The notes beneath the pieces were generated by a model. The model was not told the DNA's origin, did no database searches, and worked only from the letters and a program-made list of their open reading frames with translations. This document shows positions 22,419 through 34,500 of a stretch of 64,000 nucleotides of DNA, one piece after another (the stretch's first letter is position 1; each line of letters opens with the position of its first letter). The position numbers were made by a program, and so were the translations under genes. Source of the stretch: Plantago ovata (taxonomy: Eukaryota; Streptophyta; Magnoliopsida; Lamiales; Plantaginaceae); contig CM051455.1 of the NCBI GenBank assembly GCA_028274465.1, positions 125,461,462 through 125,525,461 of the forward strand. The letters run 5' to 3'.

Positions 22419-23369
22419 GCCAGCAGTAGCATAACAAAGAGAGAAACAAAATGACTCACACGACTTCCCCAAACCTATTCGAAAGAATAGGTTGGAGCAC
22501 AAAATTTACGGAAAATGAAAAATAAACTCACGGTACGAAAATGAAAAACAGAAACAAGTCTATGATGGTGTAACCCCCTCCCCAAACCTATTCGGAAGAA
22601 TAGGTCATAAACAAAGGATCACACAACCTCACACTACCTCCTTCCTAGGCATTTAGCAATCTCAAGCATGGTGAAAACTTGTTGCCTCTTAGGTACATAA
22701 TTACTTGGGAAAACAACCAAAAGACCCTAACATGCATCATCCTATTATAAAGGCCTTCATGAACCGCAGTAGAGAAAACACCACTAAGTGATGTCGAGAC
22801 TACCAAGCTTAACTAAGTGCAATACATAAATGTGACAAGCCAAGCGAGAAAAACCTCAAACAAATTCATAGAGATGAAGCATACGATTAATGGTATAGTT
22901 AGTTGATCTACCCAATAAAAAAGTTCAAAAAATTCGGCAATAAACTCCATATAAAACATGCAAGACTATCCTAGGATGAATGCAACCTAAAAATCTAAGA
23001 AAGCAGTAAACGTGCAAATGCAAATGCAAACAAAGAACAAAACAAAGAACAAGATACTAATCAACACAAAGCCAAACAATACTTAACATCATGGTTCACA
23101 TCCCATCCCCACATGTGGGGCGATTCGCCCCCCACTCCTAGGTGGGAGACGAACGTTTTTGAAATAAAAATGCGGTTTTTAGTCCCCGAAAAATTATTTT
23201 CCTCAAAAAATCATTCGTAAAGCCGCACTCGAACACAACATAAGCACATGCGACACAGAACCGAACAAATTCACATATGAAAAGCAAATTGTTCAAGTAT
23301 GAATGCATGCAATAAAGCGGTAAAGAAAGCGATAAAAACCCCGGGTTGCCTCCCGGATAGCGCCATTGT

Positions 23370-24746
23370 TTAAAGTCTCTGACTCGACTCCTGTCTTCGC
23401 CTATTTTTCCTTCTGAGGGTACTAGACTTCCCCTTCACGAGTCTCCTTCCCGTGCATCGATCCTGTGAATAAGAGTGAACATAGACGTTAAGACCATTGT
23501 AATCAATAGTGTTAGAAGTATCGGGTGGATCAGGTGGATCGGATATGGCTTGCAACACATGTTGCTTGCCATCCACTTCGATAGTGCAAGTCCTTTGGTA
23601 GATGTCCATCACGGAGCGTAGCTTAGTCAAGAATGTTCGTCCTAAGAGTATGACATCCCCCGTTCCTGGTACTGACGCCGGCATAATTACAAAATCGGTG
23701 TAGACAGAGGCTTCACCAATTTTGACTAATACATTCTTCATAACGCCTTCAGGTTTCACAAGGGATCCATCCGCCAGTTGCAAAATAGCCTTATGCACAG
23801 TTAGTTCTCCAAGGTTACTTTTCTCGAAAACATTCAAAGGGAGCACATTAGAGTAGGATCCTGTGTCTAGTGTGGCTCGGACATCTTCAAGCTCCCCAAT
23901 CCCGACCTTAACATCGAAACTTTGAGGGAGTGGCTCTGGATCCTCTTGCTCCTCTTCACTTTTGTTAGTACCAAGGTCCTTTTCTTCTTCTTCGGCTTGT
24001 GGGGGCATTTCCCTCTTGCAACTCTCGCACTTAGCAACCTTCTTGATGGTGATTTCAACAGGTAGATCACCCACCAAGGTAATGGACATCGACTTCTCAG
24101 TGTTGCTAGGCAGTTTGCCTTGTTCCCTACTTGCTCCTCGGTCGATCAATTCTTGCATCTTTTGATGGGCAAGCCTAGTGCTTTCTTCCAACCTATCAAG
24201 CCTTGCCCTGGTCTTCTCGGAATCTTCTTCATAACGTTTGAGAAAACTTTGTGTGTGATCAACCATCTTTTGCAAGTTCTCCATCAGTTGAGCCGTCTTC
24301 GACTTCGGTGGCTCTTTCGGAGCGGGGTTTTCGCAGTGATCGTTACCATAGTTTAGCCTACTACGGTCTTGGTTAGGACCATAAGTTTGGTTAGCCGGTG
24401 CATATCCTTGATTGTTTCGGAATCCCCTTCTCCAAAATCCTCCTCGAGGATTCCTACCGTCTTGTCCGTAGCTAACTTCTTGAGTACCAAACTCCGTAGC
24501 AAAGGCTTCTTCTTCGCCTCCTCGAGCCCAGTTGCCATCATCGTATGCCAGCTCCAATCTACACATATGAGCCCCATGCCCATAGTTCTTGCATATTCGG
24601 CATACTTCGTTCGAAACAGTTGTTCCGGTGGCGCTCTTGAGGACTTGCTTCAATTCGTTGGTAAAGCACTCGAATTGATCCCCATTCCCCCTGTACATAG
24701 GGGCTTCTGGAGTCGGTGGAGCTTCAGGTCCACGTCTCCTAACCAT
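23370..24746 (-). CDS. gypsy gag C-terminus and aspartic protease
   Basis: 458 codons. Residues about 45-60 hold a Cys/His cluster (CRICKNYGHGAHMC) like a gag zinc knuckle. Residues 150-215 are a coiled-coil-like charged stretch. Residues about 290-400 form a retroviral-type aspartic protease: VRATLDTGSYSNVLPLNVFE with the catalytic Asp-Thr-Gly, then VILLGRTFLTKL. The frame ends soon after the protease, with no reverse transcriptase. The gag frame at 24765-25559 lies 18 bases upstream on the same strand. The product would process gag in the particle. Confidence 0.8.
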   Translation of the reverse strand: MVRRRGPEAPPTPEAPMYRGNGDQFECFTNELKQVLKSATGTTVSNEVCRICKNYGHGAHMCRLELAYDDGNWARGGEEEAFATEFGTQEVSYGQDGRNPRGGFWRRGFRNNQGYAPANQTYGPNQDRSRLNYGNDHCENPAPKEPPKSKTAQLMENLQKMVDHTQSFLKRYEEDSEKTRARLDRLEESTRLAHQKMQELIDRGASREQGKLPSNTEKSMSITLVGDLPVEITIKKVAKCESCKREMPPQAEEEEKDLGTNKSEEEQEDPEPLPQSFDVKVGIGELEDVRATLDTGSYSNVLPLNVFEKSNLGELTVHKAILQLADGSLVKPEGVMKNVLVKIGEASVYTDFVIMPASVPGTGDVILLGRTFLTKLRSVMDIYQRTCTIEVDGKQHVLQAISDPPDPPDTSNTIDYNGLNVYVHSYSQDRCTGRRLVKGKSSTLRRKNRRRQESSQRL

Positions 24747-24764
24747 TGCTCTTGGGTCCTTGAA

Positions 24765-25559
24765 CTATGAACCCTTAGCAAGCCTTTCGAAAACTGCCCA
24801 GACGGCTTCTGCGGTTTCCTCCCAAATATTGCCTCGGCATTGGAAATCCACCACTTGTTGGTTCTCGAAGGTTAGTCCATTGTAGAAGTGTTGGACTAGG
24901 TCGGAAAGTTCAAAACCATGGTCAGGGCACTTGTTTGTGAGATCTTGGAACCTCTCAAACGCGGTGTAGATGGTCTCACCATAGTCCTGCTTGAATCCAG
25001 TGATCTGCGCCTTAAGCGCGGTAGTCAAGGTGTGAGGGAAGTATTTCTCCATGAAAGCTGAAAAAACCTTTTCCCAAGTGTCCAGCGAGCCTGCTGGTAG
25101 AGAACTCAACCATGACTTGGCTCTGTCGCCAAGTCCCATAGCAAAAACCTTCATCCTTAACTCATCCGTTGTTATGTCAGCTCCGGGTCGTGGGAGTTGG
25201 TTGACGAAATCATCGATATCGTGCAAGTACCCCATCACATCTTCCCTTGATAAGCCATAGAACCTCGGAAGTTGTTGGAATGCGTGGTTCTTGATCTCCA
25301 GATCTCGGGTTGCAGACGAAAGAACAATCGCCGGTCCCCTCATACGATCCTTGGTGGGTTGAACCCATGCTTTCAGTGGTCTAGCTTCTGCCATTCCGTC
25401 GATTTCCTTGAAAAGAATGAGTAGAGATTCAGAGAAATCGGTTTCCTCTATTTCCTCTAGTGCGCGCCTTTCAAGTAGTCGCCTTCTTTGGTGGTAGACT
25501 CTGTCGATCTCAGCAATTGAATCAGCAAGCGGTGCTCCTGCAGAACGTGTATGTGGCAT
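24765..25559 (-). CDS. gypsy gag (Retrotrans_gag domain)
   Basis: 264 codons starting MPHTRSAGAPLADS. The Retrotrans_gag core is at about residues 105-240: LRMKVFAMGLGDRAKSWLSS, WEKVFSAFMEKYFP, DYGETIYTAFERFQDLTNKC and LVQHFYNGL. This is the capsid-type domain of plant Ty3/gypsy elements, of the Athila kind. The start lies about 150 bases downstream of the primer site and 5' LTR, as expected. The next frame carries the zinc knuckle and protease. Confidence 0.88.
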   Translation of the reverse strand: MPHTRSAGAPLADSIAEIDRVYHQRRRLLERRALEEIEETDFSESLLILFKEIDGMAEARPLKAWVQPTKDRMRGPAIVLSSATRDLEIKNHAFQQLPRFYGLSREDVMGYLHDIDDFVNQLPRPGADITTDELRMKVFAMGLGDRAKSWLSSLPAGSLDTWEKVFSAFMEKYFPHTLTTALKAQITGFKQDYGETIYTAFERFQDLTNKCPDHGFELSDLVQHFYNGLTFENQQVVDFQCRGNIWEETAEAVWAVFERLAKGS

Positions 25560-25708
25560 ACACTAACTGTAATAGACTAGGAAAGGTGAATTAGAAACAA
25601 ACTAGGAGAGCAGTATCAGAGAGAGATTAAAAAGGAAAACTAAAACTAGTAGAATTAGGAATCTAAAGCTGTAAATATAAACAAATTAAACAGAAAAAAG
25701 GAGTATAG

Positions 25709-25726
25709 TCCCCGGCAACGGCGCCA
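25709..25726 (-). other. Primer binding site, tRNA-Asp type
   Basis: On the minus strand TGGCGCCGTTGCCGGGGA begins three bases after the 5' LTR end. It matches the primer site reported for Athila-type elements, complementary to the 3' end of tRNA-Asp. Confidence 0.85.
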
Positions 25727-25729
25727 ATT

Positions 25730-27038
25730 TGATGAACCGGAATTTGTCAGATTCTAATTCAGCAAATAAATTTGTAATTAGCCAAAGGCAATCCACAACT
25801 ACAACGAAAACCGTAGTGTAGCAGTAGAATGACTCGAGTGTCGTTCTCTCAGGACTATAACTAGCTTTATCAAATCTAATTTAGAATATAAAAACAACAA
25901 ACAGATAGCAGAGGGGTTTCTAGCAGATAATGGAGATTGGTGATAGTACGATCCTTCTTAACATAACGGGTCGATAATCATGCATAAATTCCTCAGTCTT
26001 GCATAGAGATCTTTGAATCAATCTAGTGTCATGTTGCAAATATTAAGCACTACGAAGATAATTGGTCTGACAAGTCAATCACTATTGTCCTAATGTGTTC
26101 CGTAATTATTCAACACTACGAAGATAATTGGTCTGATGGTCGACAAGTGTACAATTGTGCATAATAATTAATACAACATACGAGAATTTAGGTTGTGCCT
26201 GATCAACGAAATAAAGCAATGACACGGAGTATAATGCGCGATATAGCCATTAGCATGATTATCTTCCCTTCGCTAAGAATTCACATACTACCACCAACGA
26301 TAAGTTTAGCGACTCATAATAGGCATGCAATCAACAGAAATCATAGAAGAAAACATATTGAAAGATATATAAAATAAGTAGATTAAACTGTAAGATACAA
26401 GTTACCGAAGGTTGTCAATCTCCGAAGAATTGCGATCCTACGAGCTCCAATCCGCTATGAAAAAGTGTCCCCTAAGCTATGAAACTCCCAGGACAGGCCC
26501 CGGGAAGTTCCTACCTAAAACTATAGAGAGAGGTGAGAAAGTAGGTCTGGAAAGATATGATTTTCGGAGAAAACTGAGCAACTATATATAGGCCCCGAAA
26601 TACTGTGGGGCGGTTCACCCCACACACCGGGCGGTTCGTCCGGTGTGGGGCGGTTCGCCCCACCTCTGGGGCGGTTCGCCCCGGAGAGTTTTTCGCGGAA
26701 TTCTGCGTTTTCGACGCGTTTTTGGATTTCTTCCCCTTTTCGGACTCGGTTTCTGTCTTCTAGTAGCCTTCTAACCTCCAGATTCGGCCCCTAGACTCCA
26801 AATCCTATCCGGAAACCTTCAGATACTCCAAATAGGCTTCTGGAACACCAATTCCTTGTCAACTTCAATATAATTGCCCGGAAATCTTCGAATTTCAACC
26901 AAAACCTGTAAAATAAAATCTAAAGGGCAACGTGACACTATTCTAATAAAATGCATTAAAATATAGCTAAATTAACATAGAGGATAGCTAAAATAGGTGA
27001 AAAAGACTCGAATGAAAGTGTAAAATACACATTCATCA
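25730..27038 (-). repeat. 5' LTR of the gag-only gypsy element
   Basis: 1309 bp, ends TGATGAACC..CATCA on +. It is about 72 bases longer than its partner because of extra copies of a palindromic module of the form GGGGCGGTTCGCCCC (about 26607-26682). Confidence 0.92.
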
Positions 27039-27043
27039 GTTGC

Positions 27044-27940
27044 CACCCAATAAAAAGCATAGACAACCTTGATTATCACTGATTATAGTGGTTGTTTAAA
27101 TACAAGGCATAGCTAGGTAGTCTATGAACTTTATCTCACTGCTAACTCAAATGGATCAAACTTTGACAAATGACAGTAGTATATCTATATGTGTGCTTGA
27201 TTGACCAAGCATAAATCTGGCAGGACTTATAACCTTCAACACATGTAGCATGAATACATCACAAGTATTCTGTCTGGATGGAAAGACTGTATATGCTCTA
27301 TGTGCTCCTCTAGTTTCCTTCACATTATTGTGTATCTCTAATTAAGTCAGTCATTTCTGATTTATTCAACAGAATTTTAAAAAAAAATTATTATTAAAAG
27401 AAAAGGGTGGCTCATTGAATCAAATATAGCATGTTAAAGTTTGCCATTATAGAGTCTCAAGCAATCGAGTTGAGCGAGGGTGTATGCTAATGCTACTGTA
27501 CGTAAGGTTGAACAAACAACGAATGTGATTTGATAACTGAAGGCTGCATATGTATCTGATAGACATCATTCCTCGTGATAAGAGCGATTTTTGTTTCATG
27601 ATTCAGCATATATGCATGCAGAGTTTTTACAAACTTTTCTGAATTTTGTTTCTACGGTTCCACCTAGTATAAGTGTATAACAGCAGCGATAGTTACTTCT
27701 TTTTCTCATTGTCTTTCTTAGTTCCCAGCCATGTTGTGTGACTCAGGAAAAGCTTGAAAAGTTCCTACAGGAGATGAAAAATCGTTGTAGAAAGCTTTCC
27801 ATGCGAACGACCATATAAATATTGTCACATATCTCAATTTTAATTTTTGCACTTAATGCGCATTTTGAAAATCATTCAAGATATACAATGCACCTTCTAC
27901 TAGCTAAATGAGTTTTTTAGCTAGCTACAACTTTGAACTC
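27044..27940. other. Spacer, no gene recognised
   Basis: AT-rich sequence that was the target of the gypsy element. No coding frame or repeat family recognised. It may include the 3' untranslated region of the minus-strand gene that ends near 27956. Confidence 0.4.
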
Positions 27941-27955
27941 ACATCTCAAAAGGTA

Positions 27956-28806
27956 TCACAGTTCTGCATTCAAATTCTCTAGTGCAACAAGTATGCGAGC
28001 TTTAATCTTGGGAACCTGCGCACGAAGTTCCACCGATGAAGAGTTTGTGCATATCTGCATGGCCTCCTTGAATATTCCAAGATGTTTCTCAAACCCGGAG
28101 AGATTAGCTTCTACTTCCGATATTGCTCCTACAGAATTCGAAGTACCAGCACCCGTTCCTCCAATGGATAGAACCAAATTCAGATATTTTTCACCTGATA
28201 TGTCTGGGACCATCAACGGTTCGCTCACTAAACCCACACCTATCGATGTACTCGCCTTATCAAGAGTGTTAGACATGTTACCGATTTTAGGGCATGCTCT
28301 CATTTTTGGTGGTTTCGGAAAGGATTCATTGTTTCCTTCTCCAATCTTAAGCGAGGAAGTGAAATCTGAAGGGGGATGATCTACACTCTTTGAATTTGTT
28401 TTACTTCTAGCCAGATCCTTCTGAATAAAAGAGTGGTCTGTCGTTTGAACATGTGCTCAAAACCCGGTGGGATCTCAGGAGAATCTTTTATGATTGCCAA
28501 TGTATCACTGGAAGTACTAATGTTCACCTTTGGCTTCTCGGGCATTCTATGTGCAAGCTCCAAGTGTGAATCAAAACCGCATCGAATGACTAGATTTGTG
28601 AAATTCCGCCGAACACGAGGACCTCTCCTACCTTTTAATATGTTAACCCTTGGCAATCTAGGCAGATATGCAAGCTCCAAGTGCACATCCACTCCGCAGC
28701 GAAAGCTCAGATTCGTGCAATTTCGTCGAACACGATTGCTTCTCGCAGCTTTGACGACAGTTGAAAATGAAGTCATGATAGAGAGAGTTATTTTCCTGTT
28801 TCGCAA
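27956..28806 (-). CDS. Unrecognised plant gene with internal duplication
   Basis: Minus strand. The upstream frame (28806-28381) has its likelier start at the second Met (MTSFSTVVKAARSN). It contains two similar 45-residue units, each RVRRN.TNL then RCG.D.HLELA then a Pro-rich linker and VNI, followed by PEIPPGFEHMFKRQ. The downstream frame (28303-27956, MRACPKIGNMSNTL..) ends LVALENLNAEL and a stop. The downstream frame stays open leftwards to about 28440, where it meets the first, so one frame change or an unseen small intron separates them. I know no family with these blocks. It could be a host gene, a pseudogene or a captured fragment. Codon-like composition and the duplication argue against chance. 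Confidence 0.4.
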
Positions 28807-28899
28807 GAAAGCGCAAATGTTATTTGAACTTACAAAATTTTACGGTACAAACTCATACAAAAATATAATAATAGAAGGAAAAATGTTTGCAACTTTACA

Positions 28900-30460
28900 A
28901 ATCGAAAATTATAATAGAAATAAGTGGCTCTTAGTTTCAATTATTGTGCATGCCAAATGCTTATTAACTGGGATATATAGCTGTATAGCAAGTAGTACTG
29001 CAAGAATTTTCAATCATACCAGAGGATTTACGGCTCGCAGGACACTTGACAAGTCGAGGGTACCACTTATTATTCAGATATTGTGCAAATATATTACACA
29101 CCATATATGAAGGACATCATAGAAGTAGGAAGTAAACTAGTTAAGCTACTATGGTGTAGTAAATTGACATCATGGTTAATTATCAATAACCTTTTGAAAA
29201 ATTACAAAATATATTAGGCCAGAGACCGTCTGTATTTAACATGAAATGGACCGCAGTATTTTTTTTAATAAACAATATAGATGTTTTTGTATATAATACA
29301 CACATTATACGATAAGTAACAAAATTTTTGTTTTAGTAATTTGTTTATAATAAAACGTATAATATTCTTCGGTAAACGACCTACATTCTCGGCAATAACC
29401 CTTATATTTATCTATCATTTTATTATCTATGTAATAAAATTGTATAAATGAAGAATCTTGGTACACAAATTCTTGTGATAGACGTTCCATCTTTAACTTC
29501 AATATAGACCGGTCTATGTTGTTAAGAAAATTTACAAAATATTTATGTAAAACACTTATATTGTTAACAACATGTAGTTTTTCTTTTCTATTTTTGAAGA
29601 ACACATATGATCTTAAGTAACCCCCAATTTTTTTAACAATAACGCCAATGGTTGCCTGCCTCTATTGATCTATCTGATAGACCGCCATCCAGGACACTTC
29701 CTCCTATTGTATAATAAGGAATTGGTAAAGTACAATCGCGATCTAATTACCTTTATCAATTGCTTTGAAAATCAACATTCATGGTATGTTTGTAAAACTC
29801 ATCTCAATCATTTTATTGAATTACACATACATTCAATATCCTATCTCGGTACATGCATCAAGCATGAAATGAATCAATCAATTTGACAACAACAAACATG
29901 GTTTGCGACATGATTGAATAGACAACAACACCAACACCAAACATTTTTGCGACACAATTATAACAATTAAACAATCTCAGCATAACACAATCTTATAAAT
30001 TTGAAAATAGTAAAAAAAAAATCCTAAACATGCATCGAGGATGAAAACTTGCCTTAGAGACGGTTTGTTTGCAGGATCCTCCCCTTCTTTCTGTTTAAGC
30101 GGCTGCGACTCTTTCCTTCACTAGGGTTGGAATATTTATATTGAAGATAAAGTTTATATTTGAGATTAAATTTGGATCTGGGCTTAGTGGACTTGGAATT
30201 CTGATATAGTAGTGGAATTTATCTATACCTTGGGCCACTACTCGAGTCAACTTCAAATCGACTAGAATTGACTTCATAGAGGACCAATTTGCCCTCATTT
30301 ACTCGACTAAATTTTGTTCCTTTCCCACTTCACCTCTCTTGAGAAATGAAGTTATTAGAGTAAGTTTTTTTGCTAGTGGATGAGATGGAATTATTTAATC
30401 TTATAAGAATCTTGGCAGAGTAAGGTCTAGTGGATTGAGTCCCAACTACTCAAATCTCTA
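28900..30460. other. Spacer, no gene recognised
   Basis: AT-rich. Open frames at 29305-29604 and 29665-29886 look like chance, with no domains or splice context. No repeat family recognised. Confidence 0.45.
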
Positions 30461-30949
30461 GAGCTTATAGGTCGCTATTTTTTTATTTTATTTTTTTTAT
30501 GCAAAATTTTACTACAAACAAAAAATATAAAAGTTTACAATGAACGTGCATAAGGAATACACAAAGAAATAAAATAGTACCAAAAGCGAAATACGTAACT
30601 AAATAACCAAGCCATTGAAACATAAACTACTCGTCGCTAAATAACTCAACCGTTTAAGAATAAATAAAAAAATAAATTAAAATTTATCGACCAATAAGCC
30701 TTATGTAGTCCACTTAGTAATTGAGATATCAGAAACTGTATCGTGATAAAAAAATTTTTTTTTTTTTTTTTTGATATGCTCTATAAAGATAAAGAAGTGA
30801 TTGCGAAGAATAATAACTATATATTTTCTAAAACTTATACAAGAAAGATGTAAAGTAAGGGTAATCGACTGATAAGGGTGTTGGATTAGCAAGGTTATGT
30901 TGGGGGTTTGAAACCCAGCAAAGGCATAAGGTGACATAGGATATTTGGA

Positions 30950-31208
30950 TATTTGAAAATTATCCTGAAATTTAGCGACCACAGCTTATGGGTCATGCCT
31001 CATGGGTCGCTAAATCTGTTAGCGACCAGCATTTTAGCTACCCATTTGCTATGGGTCCCTAAAGGGTCGCTAATGGATTTAGCGACCCATGAGCACCAGT
31101 TTATAAGTGTCACTAAATTTAGCAACCTATGAGCAGGTCACTAAATGTTTTATTTTATTACTATTTATTTTATTTTTTATTTTTATTTTTATTTTTATTT
31201 TTGTAGTG
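30950..31208. mobile_element. CACTA (En/Spm) terminus with subterminal repeats
   Basis: The right end TTTTTGTAGTG (31198-31208) is the reverse of CACTACAAAAA, the classic CACTA terminus. The 180 bases before it hold many copies, in both orientations, of GGGTCGCTAA or TTAGCGACC (for example 30975, 31010, 31022, 31064, 31080). Arrays like this are where the CACTA transposase-associated protein binds. A further GGTCGCTA near 30470 may belong to the other end, but I find no left CACTA terminus, so the extent is unknown. Confidence 0.65.
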
Positions 31209-31579
31209 TGCTTCCATTCCAAATGGATTTGGTCATGCCCTTATTTGCTTTGGTGAAGAAGAAAGAAGATACGATTTGGATTTGGCGAAGAAGAAGATAA
31301 GATATGGAAAAGGGAGTAAAATAATAGATTGGACTAATTTGTAATGAACACACCGAGTTGGACCTAAGTGTAATGAAGTCAGGGAAAAAGATCACTATGT
31401 AATGAAACAATGATTATGGCACTTAAATGTAATTTTTCATTTTTTAATAGGCTACATAGACTATTTTATTAGTCAACTTATTGACATTTATCAAACAATC
31501 TTATGATAGTTAAATAGTCAAATAAGTTGAAATCACCTTAATCTGACTAATAAAGTGTTGGTCCCTTTAAACAACAAAA

Positions 31580-34500
31580 AAGACTAGAGGGGGGGGGGGT
31601 GAATAGTCTTTTCAAACTTTCGTCGTTTAAAACTTTCTCAGCAAGTGCTTATTACTTTTCAGTAATGAGTTTGCTAATACTTAACTTTCTCAGCAAGCGT
31701 AAGTTACTTTTCAGTAACTAGGTTTGCTGATACTTAAAATCAGAGAGCGGATGTCTTTGATACAATAAGTGCTCTTTCAGTAAATGAAGGTTTCAGCAAG
31801 TGATGTGAGTCACTGTGTACAGACAGATATGATTTGCTGAAAACTAAGTACAGTAAGTAAATCACACAAACACTTTTATAGTGGTATCTGAGAGTGGCGT
31901 AATCTCTCAACTAATCCACTTTGTCCTTTCTAGGACTGAATCCACTAAGATATGATTGAGGTTCCTTACAACTCCATGTAGTTAGTCACCCACAAATGCA
32001 TGCCCCAATTGCTGGCATGGAGAAGCTGTGTGTTTGAAATGCTTTTAGGATGAATCTTTCTTAGCCAGAGAAGATCTTCTTCTTGATCCTTAGCAGTGAG
32101 ATAGAAGTACTCATAAGGAATCAATCCAAGTCTCTTCTTTGTTTTCTTTGTTACTGGGTCAGAGTAGTAAGCAATGCCAGGTGGTTTGATCAGATTTGGT
32201 TCTTGTCTATAAGTCTTACCAATGGCAATTCTTCTTACTGAGACCTCGAGATTCAACCATCTCCCAGCAATATTTCTTGGGAGGGATTCTTCCCTTTGAT
32301 TTCTTTGTACCTTGAGTTCAATCCAAGTGAACATTTGGTTCAATATGGCTGTAGGAAAGAACTCATTCACCAGCAAATCTTCCAGCTTTAAGATCCAGCA
32401 ACCATGAATGTTTCTGATTACATTCTGAGTGGTTTCATCATTGCTGGTCTTTGTATATTCGATGTCGGAGCCAATAGCAATGCTGGCCAGCCTCTTTTCT
32501 TCCTGTATTTGCCTTCTTCTTCTTGATTTAGCATTGTCTTGATCTTTTGCTGAAGAGTGAGACGAGAAATGCTTTGAGTGGCCAGACGGAGTCAAGGCTG
32601 TTAAAGGTCTAGCTCTTATGGCTTGAGCTATTGTTTGATTGTCATCATCTTCATCATCTTCATTCAGATTTTGATGACTTTCAGTATGGCAAAAATCTTG
32701 AGTTTCAGCAGCGGTTTTTCTCTTTTTGATACTTGCTGAATTCAACTCAGATTCTGCTTGCCTTTTAGAACTTTGCTCTTTTTCAGCAAGCGGTTCTATG
32801 GGCAGTGGCTCATCAACAGCAGGAGGGGTTTGGTTTCTTTTTCTGGTACTTTTCTTTTCCCCCTTAGACATGGATTGCAACATCGGAGTGATGTGCAGAG
32901 AATAGAACTCATTGCAATTTTCAGCAAGAGTGCTTAAACTATTATACTTCATGATGATTTGTTGCTGATCAGAAGTCATTTTTGACAACTCTTTTTGAAT
33001 GCTCATCATGTTCTCTTCATGTCTTTTCTCTGTTGCGGCCTTCTCATCCAAGAAAGTCTGAGCCTTCACGAGAGCGGTCTTTGCTAGCTTGAGGGCTTGA
33101 CTTACATCTTCTTCATAGCTCTTGTGATAAAGACTGATGTCTTTCTGAGCTATTTTCAAAGTTGTAGTGCGTCTCAGCACTGTAGCCAATATTTTTCCAA
33201 AGTCAAGTGGGCTCTCAGCAAGCAATGCCTCATCTTCTGCTTTGCAGGCATCATGGACTTTCTTTAGTGCCAAAATTCTAGGAGTAAACTCCTCAACTCT
33301 TGGGAACGGCACTAGATGTGGTGTCAAGGAATGAACTTTTAGTTCTGAAGCAAACTGATCATCCTTTATCAGCAATTCTACTCTTAGACCATCGTCTAAA
33401 TCATTTATGTAATCAGGAGGAGGGATTTGAACCACTTTTGGGTCTCTTTTGGATTGTTCATCCTCATTTTCTGATAAGTAGTCGTCATCCTCAGATTCAT
33501 CAAGTTCAGCAACCTTGGAACCTAAGTCAGCAGCTTCACTTCCTTTTTGTTGAGTGGTTGCTGATGGCAACAGTTCAAACTCAACAACTGGAGTTTCACC
33601 AGTAGTTAGTTTTAATTGAGTAGTTGCTGAAGGCAACGTTTGAGACTCAATGACTGGAGTTTCGCCAGTAGTTAGTTTTAATTGAGTTCGGGACTCAATT
33701 ACTGGAGTTTCGCCAGTAGTAAATGGAAGGGAGGGGACTTCCTTTGATCTTACTCCTGAAGATTGACCAATTTCTAGATCCTGCGTATGCCTTGCATGGA
33801 TCAAGAGACTGTTCTGTAGAGCGCGTTGGTAATCTTCATCCTGTTCATCATCATCATCAAGGTTTTCTTCAGTAACCTTGGCACCAGAAACTAGACTTTT
33901 GCCATTTTTCAAGGCAGCCCTTTTTCTGGCATATTCCTCTTCAGTATCAGCACCTTGCACAGGTGCTTGATTTTCAGCAACAGCAGGAGGAGGTTGAGAT
34001 TCTTGCTGAGGTTGTTGTTGTTCAGCTTGCTGATTTTCTTGTGAAGTATTTTCAGCAACTGTTAATTTCAAACCTCCAGCATCAGGACTTGGACCTTGAT
34101 TGTCATCATCATCGTCTTTCTTGTCCTTGGAATCTTTCCCTTCATCATCACTTGGATCAGTGGGAATGTTCTCATCTTCTTCCTCTTCATCATCATCGGT
34201 CAGAATTACTAGCTCAAGGTGCTTGTATAAAGCAACACTTGTCACTTCCTCTTCCTCATTGATTTTGTGGGGATCAGCCACCACAAGTACAAATGAACCT
34301 TTGAGCATCACAGCTTGTTCAGCTGGAGAGGCACTCTTGAATTTTGCCTTCATATTCTCTCTGATTTGAGCAATCAGATTCGAGCTCATTTGCTGAGAAT
34401 ATGTCATTTCTTCAGGGAGGATGGAGTGAACAAATGTTTCGAGCTTCAGCAGAGAAGATCTCTTTTTCTCGTTTGAAAGATGAAGATGGAGATCAGAGAA

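Larger units (their letters stand above)
20422..27043 (-). mobile_element. Non-autonomous gypsy element with gag and protease only
   Basis: Two direct LTRs (20427-21663 and 25730-27038) are flanked by the perfect 5-bp duplication GTTGC (20422-20426, 27039-27043). On the minus strand the order is 5' LTR, tRNA-Asp-type primer site, gag, protease, about 1.7 kb of non-coding sequence, polypurine tract, 3' LTR. There is no reverse transcriptase, RNase H or integrase, so it depended on a partner. This matches the TR-GAG class described in plants; the primer site and gag point to the Athila branch. By eye the LTRs differ at about 20 positions in 1.2 kb (near 1.6%), suggesting well under a million years at usual plant rates. 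As a non-autonomous element it looks whole. Confidence 0.9.

Noticed and set aside
22256-22459. Lys-rich open frames on the minus strand
   Set aside because: Translation of a polypyrimidine/polypurine strip inside the gypsy element.
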